DNA from: JABDGR01 sp035546135 | Lineage (GTDB): Bacteria; Verrucomicrobiota; Verrucomicrobiia; Opitutales; JABDGR01 | Direction of reading: 5' to 3' | Assembly (NCBI GenBank): GCA_035546135.1 | Contig: DASZWY010000085.1 | Coordinates: forward strand, 1-8,936 | Length of the DNA: 8,936 bases | Shown here: in pieces, positions 6,049 through 8,936 of the stretch | How the letters are laid out: each line of letters starts with the position of its first letter | Numbering within the stretch: the first letter of the stretch is position 1 | Translations under genes and position numbers: made by a program | Notes under the pieces: model-generated | The model's database searches: none | Seen by the model: only the letters and a program-made list of their open reading frames with translations | What the model was told of the DNA's origin: nothing

Positions 6049-7488
6049 CTACGCCGATTGGCGGTAGAATTCGACAAAGGCCGGAGCGAGCTTCTTCCAG
6101 CTTGAGTCCACCGCCAGCCCGCGCTCGCGAATGCTGGCGCATCGCTCGCGGTCATCATGCAGGGCCAGCGCGCGGGCCAGGCCATGCCGCCAGCCTTCCA
6201 GGGAGGGCTCAAACAAAATGCCCGTGCCAGAATCGGGGTGTTCGCCAGCATCCACGATGACATCCTGCGGGCCGCCGGTGCGCGGCATGACGGGGATGGC
6301 GCCATACAACAGCGCTTGCTGGGCGTGGTGCGGGCTGGGCTCAATGCGACCGGTGCCGAGACAAAAATCCGCCCCCGCCAGCGCACGGTGCAATACGCCG
6401 CGGTCATGGTCTTCGAGCAGGACCACCCGGCCGGGGCGCGCACCGACCAGGGAACGCCAAGCCGCCGTCTCCGCCTGCGCGGTGGAGCCCAGCAGCATCA
6501 GCATCGTGTCCTCGCGCAGAAAAGGCAGCAGCTCCCGCGGATCGCCAAAAGCAAACACGCCGGCCAGCGGCAGTTCGGCCACAATCAACGCGCCGTGGCG
6601 GATGGCCGGGTCAAAGCCCAGGCTTTTGCAGAGAGCTTCGCGGCACAGGGTTTTGCCCGTGAGCGCGCCCGCGCGGAAACCGGCGGGCAAATAATGGTCG
6701 GAGGCCGGGTTCCATTCCGCGCTGTCAAGGCCGTGGAGCAGTCCGCGTGTGTCATCCCGCCGCTGGGCATAGACGCCTTCGAGACCGAAGCCGTAGGCCT
6801 CCGTCAGCTCCCGCGCCGCAGTCGGGCTGGGTGCGAGCAAAGCCTCGGCGTAAACCAGGCTGGCTTTGAGAAAATTGACCTGGCCGAAAAACTCCAGCGC
6901 ATCCGGCGCAAAGAATTCCTCCGGCAAATTGGTCAGCCCGAAGGTCCGGCGCGGGTAGACGCCCTGAAAAACCGGGTTGTGCACGGTAAAGAGGGTGCGG
7001 CCGACGTTGCTGAGGTTGCGTTTGCGTTCTTCCACGCGCAGCAAGAGCGGCAGGAGGGCCGTCGGCCAGTCGTGGCAATGCAGCACTTCGACGGGATTAT
7101 CGAAACGGCAGAGCGCGTCGGCAACGGCCTTGCAGAAAATGACGAAGCGCGCATCGCTGTCCTCGTATTCGGCATCCGGCGGGCCATAAGGATACGAACG
7201 GTCGAACGATTCGTCGCGGCGGACCAGGTAAAGCGTGAGATTCCGGGCCACCGGCAGGCGGAGCGTTTCCGCCGTCGCGGTGCCGTCGCCCAATTCGAGC
7301 GCGTGCTGGAAAACGACTTCCGCCGCGGTGGCGCGCGGGTCGGCCAAAACCTGCCGGTAGCCCGGCAGGAAGACGGAAACCTCATGCCCTTCCCGGGCCA
7401 AGGCCGCGCACAATCCGCCCACGGCATCGGCGAGATGCCCCACACGCACCCACGGGGCGAATTCGCTGGCGACATGGACGATGCGCAT
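6049..7488 (-). CDS. glycogen synthase-like GT5 glycosyltransferase with divergent active site
   Basis: The 479 residues match GlgA length, and the N-terminal GT5 domain is recognisable: MRIVHVASEFAPWV (1-14), LADAVGGLCAALAREGHEVSVFLPGY (19-44), LHCHDWPTALLPLLL (136-150), FTVHNPVFQGVYP (167-179), NFLKASLVYAEALLAPSPTAAREL (205-228) and LLHGLDSAEWNPASD (250-264). Active GlgA transfers glucose from ADP-glucose to alpha-1,4-glucan. Here several signature positions differ from E. coli GlgA: the K-T-G-G-L loop reads RVGHL (15-19), the S-R-L-x-x-Q-K-G block reads AELPLAG (304-310), and E-P-C-G-L-T-Q reads EPSPHHA (383-389), although Glu383 is kept. R-T-G-G is retained at 403-406. It may therefore be a paralogue with altered donor or no activity, so the gene symbol is left empty. 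It lies 110 bp downstream of purC on the same strand with no terminator between, and ends at a shared terminator. The ATG follows an AT-rich tract without Shine-Dalgarno. Confidence 0.8.
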   Translation of the reverse strand: MRIVHVASEFAPWVRVGHLADAVGGLCAALAREGHEVSVFLPGYRQVLADPRATAAEVVFQHALELGDGTATAETLRLPVARNLTLYLVRRDESFDRSYPYGPPDAEYEDSDARFVIFCKAVADALCRFDNPVEVLHCHDWPTALLPLLLRVEERKRNLSNVGRTLFTVHNPVFQGVYPRRTFGLTNLPEEFFAPDALEFFGQVNFLKASLVYAEALLAPSPTAARELTEAYGFGLEGVYAQRRDDTRGLLHGLDSAEWNPASDHYLPAGFRAGALTGKTLCREALCKSLGFDPAIRHGALIVAELPLAGVFAFGDPRELLPFLREDTMLMLLGSTAQAETAAWRSLVGARPGRVVLLEDHDRGVLHRALAGADFCLGTGRIEPSPHHAQQALLYGAIPVMPRTGGPQDVIVDAGEHPDSGTGILFEPSLEGWRHGLARALALHDDRERCASIRERGLAVDSSWKKLAPAFVEFYRQSA

Positions 7489-7598
7489 AAAAAATAACGT
7501 TTAAACCATTCCCGGCAAATCGCAAACCCCGAATGCTCGGGCAGATTCCTCAGGGCCTTTCGCAAATACAAAACCAGGGTTGCGGCGGATGGCCGCCG

Positions 7599-8516
7599 TC
7601 AGCTTCGCAGCAGACGCTCGACCGCTTCCAGATAACGCCGCTGGGTCTGCCCGATGATTTCCGCCGGCAGATGCGGGCCGGGCGGGGTCTTGTTCCACTT
7701 GAGCGTTTCGAGATGGTCGCGCACGTATTGCTTGTCGAAAGCCATTTGCGCGCGACCGGGCTGGTAGGAGTCGGCCGGCCAGTAACGCGAGGAATCGGGC
7801 GTGAGCACTTCATCAATCAGGTAGAGCTTCCCGTCGGCATCGGTGCCGAACTCGAATTTGGTGTCGGCGAGGATAAGTCCGGCCCGGGCGGCTTCCCGGG
7901 TGCCGAGCTCGAAAAGTTTCAGGCTCAGCTCGCGCACTTCAACATAGCGTTGTGCCCCGAGCAACGCGGCGCACTGGGTTCCGGTCAGCGGTTCGTCGTG
8001 GCCGGCATTGGCCTTGCTCGTGGGAGTGAAGATGGGCTGCGGCAGTTGGTCGCTCTCGCCCAAGCCGGCGGGGATGACTTGGTCAAACAGCCGGCCCGTT
8101 TCCTTGTAGGCCTTGAGACCGCTGCCGGCGAGGTAGCCGCGCACGACGGCTTCCACCGGCAATGGGCGCAGCTTGCGCACGAACATCGAACGGCCCTGCA
8201 ACCGCGGAAAGTCCTTCAGCCGTTTCGCCACTTCGGCATCGTGGTTGGGCAGCACGTGGTTGGGCGTGAGCCTGGCCGTGCGCGCAAACCACCACAGGCT
8301 CAATTGCGTGAGCAGGATGCCCTTGCCGGGGATGCCGTCCGGCAGAATCACGTCAAAGGCCGACAGCCGGTCGGTCGCCACAATGAGCAGGGCGTCGCCC
8401 GCGTCAAAAAGTTCGCGGACTTTGCCTGAACCGATTTTCGGCCACGGCAGGCCTTCGATGCGCGTGAGGGCTTCGCGCGGCAGCGCGGCTTTGATTTGGT
8501 CGTAGCTCCAAGGCAT
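7599..8516 (-). CDS. purC: phosphoribosylaminoimidazole-succinocarboxamide synthase (SAICAR synthetase)
   Basis: PurC condenses CAIR with aspartate using ATP, a late step of de novo purine synthesis in the cytosol. The 305 residues correspond to the longer, single-domain form (yeast Ade1-like, about 300) rather than the 237-residue E. coli form. Motifs in order are the nucleotide-binding GSGKVRELF (29-37), VATDRLSAFDVILPDGIPGKG (46-66), the family signature PVEAVVRGYLAGSG (120-133), FTPTSKANAGHDEP (163-176), ILADTKFEFG (215-224) and LIDEVLTPDSSRYW (233-246). No key motif is broken. The start at 8516 gives a standard N-terminus; the bases just upstream on the coding strand, GCTTTCCTC, contain no Shine-Dalgarno. 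Its upstream region is shared with divergent ssrA, whose promoter begins only 10 bp from the purC start codon. The companion purine gene purD is about 7 kb away on the other strand. Confidence 0.96.
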   Translation of the reverse strand: MPWSYDQIKAALPREALTRIEGLPWPKIGSGKVRELFDAGDALLIVATDRLSAFDVILPDGIPGKGILLTQLSLWWFARTARLTPNHVLPNHDAEVAKRLKDFPRLQGRSMFVRKLRPLPVEAVVRGYLAGSGLKAYKETGRLFDQVIPAGLGESDQLPQPIFTPTSKANAGHDEPLTGTQCAALLGAQRYVEVRELSLKLFELGTREAARAGLILADTKFEFGTDADGKLYLIDEVLTPDSSRYWPADSYQPGRAQMAFDKQYVRDHLETLKWNKTPPGPHLPAEIIGQTQRRYLEAVERLLRS

Positions 8517-8525
8517 GAGGAAAGC

Positions 8526-8554
8526 TTGCGAATTGGCGGCGGATTGTCTATATT
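8526..8554 (+). promoter_or_regulatory. sigma-70-type promoter of ssrA
   Basis: TTGCGA (8526-8531) and TATATT (8549-8554) are separated by exactly 17 bp, a good housekeeping promoter. Transcription would start near 8561, about 58 nt before the mature tmRNA 5' end. The elements sit in the purC-ssrA divergent gap. The AT-rich -10 region might also serve purC on the other strand (GATAAT, complement of 8552-8557), but no matching -35 is seen there. Confidence 0.75.
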
Positions 8555-8562
8555 ATCCTGTT

Positions 8563-8622
8563 CCGGGCCAGTCGGCCCGGGTTCTTTGAGAGCGCGGCTC
8601 TGATTCCTTTCCCCTTTCGGGG
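8563..8622 (+). promoter_or_regulatory. precursor-tmRNA 5' leader with three hairpins
   Basis: Three consecutive stem-loops can be drawn between the predicted transcription start and the mature 5' end. They are CCGGGCC/GGCCCGG (8563-8569 with 8574-8580, AGTC loop), AGAGC/GCTCT (8589-8593 with 8597-8601, GCG loop) and CCCC/GGGG (8611-8614 with 8619-8622). The third uses the G-run that should form the 5' strand of the tmRNA acceptor stem, so it competes with the mature fold. The leader must be removed, normally by RNase P. Confidence 0.5.
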
Positions 8623-8936
8623 GTGTTCCGGATTCGACCTTGGGACAACGGACTTGGCTGCAGGCCAGAGATGGTGGTTGGCTCTGTCAAAACTCCACCA
8701 AAGTATTAGTCGCCAACGACGAATACGCCCTCGCTGCTTAAATCGCAGTGACACGCCGCCTTGAAACCTGCTAGGGGACGGCGTGCTACCAGCAGGCATA
8801 GCTGCGCCGGCGTCAACGGCAGCGCAGTCGTAACTTACCGGAGGCTCGGGACCTGGGGCAGCCTGCTTGGGGCGGCCCCGGCCTTAAATAAAAACACCAG
8901 CTAAGCCTGTAGATGCTCTGTTTGAAGGCCCAGGGG
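8619..8936 (+). ncRNA. ssrA: tmRNA, one-piece, 3' end outside the window
   Basis: This is transfer-messenger RNA for ribosome rescue by trans-translation with SmpB. The 5' end is at 8619 or 8620 (GGGGGTGTTCC), followed by the D-loop-like GGATTCGAC (8630-8638). PK1 is CAGAG/CTCTG (8666-8670, 8682-8686) with TGGTGG/CCACCA (8672-8677, 8695-8700). The resume context TTAGTC is the same as in E. coli and leads into codons GCC AAC GAC GAA TAC GCC CTC GCT GCT TAA (8712-8741). With the charged Ala the tag is AANDEYALAA. The stop codon lies in a small hairpin (CTGC 8734-8737 with GCAG 8745-8748). PK2 is CACGCCG/CGGCGTG (8752-8758, 8779-8785) with CCTGCT/AGCAGG (8767-8772, 8791-8796). PK3 is CTGCGC/GCGCAG (8802-8807, 8822-8827) plus a short CGG/CCG stem (8808-8810, 8838-8840). 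PK4 is AGGCT/AGCCT (8842-8846, 8860-8864) with CCTGGGGC-type pairing (8853-8859, 8875-8881). The 3' T-arm and acceptor strand, about 40 nt, lie beyond the window. Confidence 0.96.
8712..8741 (+). other. tmRNA tag-peptide reading frame
   Basis: Nine codons, ANDEYALAA, then a single TAA stop. The tag begins with the non-encoded Ala carried by tmRNA, giving AANDEYALAA. The C-terminal ALAA is the ClpXP/ClpAP-type degron end, and the N-terminal AND is the usual SspB/ClpA-contact part. It is one residue shorter than the E. coli tag, AANDENYALAA. The frame is set by TTAGTC directly before GCC rather than by a start codon. Confidence 0.93.

Noticed and set aside
6157..7497. 446-codon open frame on the plus strand opposite the glgA-like gene
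   Set aside because: The minus-strand frame shows clear GT5 motifs over its full length; the plus frame has shadow composition and no family motif.
7533..8429. 298-codon open frame on the plus strand opposite purC
   Set aside because: purC motifs are complete on the minus strand; this frame is an antisense shadow.
8563..8587. First leader hairpin as an intrinsic terminator
   Set aside because: The stem is strong, but it is followed by GTTCTTT rather than an unbroken T-run, and it lies directly at the start of the ssrA transcript.
8619..8936. Permuted (two-piece) tmRNA or an integration site at ssrA
   Set aside because: The order 5' acceptor, PK1, tag, PK2-PK4, then 3' tRNA-like part is the ordinary one-piece form. 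The 3' end, where elements integrate, is outside the window, so no attachment site can be judged.

Overview
The window is GC-rich, densely coded bacterial chromosome made mostly of housekeeping genes, with no mobile element, CRISPR array or phage gene visible. The most likely source is a member of Verrucomicrobiota or a close PVC relative. This is an inference from three things: a lone prepilin-type protein with a C-terminal DG-H-V-E-W-type ending, a tiny Lys/Arg-rich protein, and mostly Shine-Dalgarno-less starts. No 16S rRNA is present to settle it.

Layout, left to right. Positions 1-306 hold a self-contained unit: a 16-bp inverted repeat, a strong ribosome binding site, a 19-residue very basic microprotein (163-222) and an intrinsic terminator (279-306). 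Next, on the plus strand, are purD (404-1708), a secreted S41-peptidase-like protein that appears to have lost its catalytic residues (1712-2740), a low-molecular-weight protein phosphatase (2771-3256), rpiB (3280-3720) and glyA (3817-5085). The first four are 3-30 bp apart and look like one operon; glyA follows after 96 bp. The order phosphatase-rpiB-glyA matches the ywlE-ywlF-(ywlG)-glyA neighbourhood of Bacillus. A prepilin-like gene (5226-5966) follows and ends at a strong bidirectional terminator (5985-6019), which it shares with the convergent minus-strand pair purC (8516-7599) and a divergent glycogen-synthase-like gene (7488-6049). Divergent from purC, a good sigma-70-type promoter at 8526-8554 drives ssrA (tmRNA), which starts near 8619 and runs off the right edge before its T-arm.

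How the genes fit together. PurD and PurC are two steps of de novo purine synthesis. GlyA makes the glycine that PurD uses and the one-carbon units the pathway needs, and RpiB interconverts the pentose phosphates from which PRPP is made, so the left half is largely a purine, pentose and one-carbon neighbourhood. The tmRNA encodes the proteolysis tag AANDEYALAA; its four pseudoknots and the resume-codon context can be read directly.

The less ordinary features are the microprotein unit, two enzyme-family proteins with eroded active sites (S41-like and GT5-like), a YwlE-context phosphatase carrying the tyrosine-phosphatase residue in its P-loop, and a precursor-tmRNA leader of three hairpins, the last of which can mask the acceptor-stem 5' strand. 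I did not find a clearly new multi-gene system.
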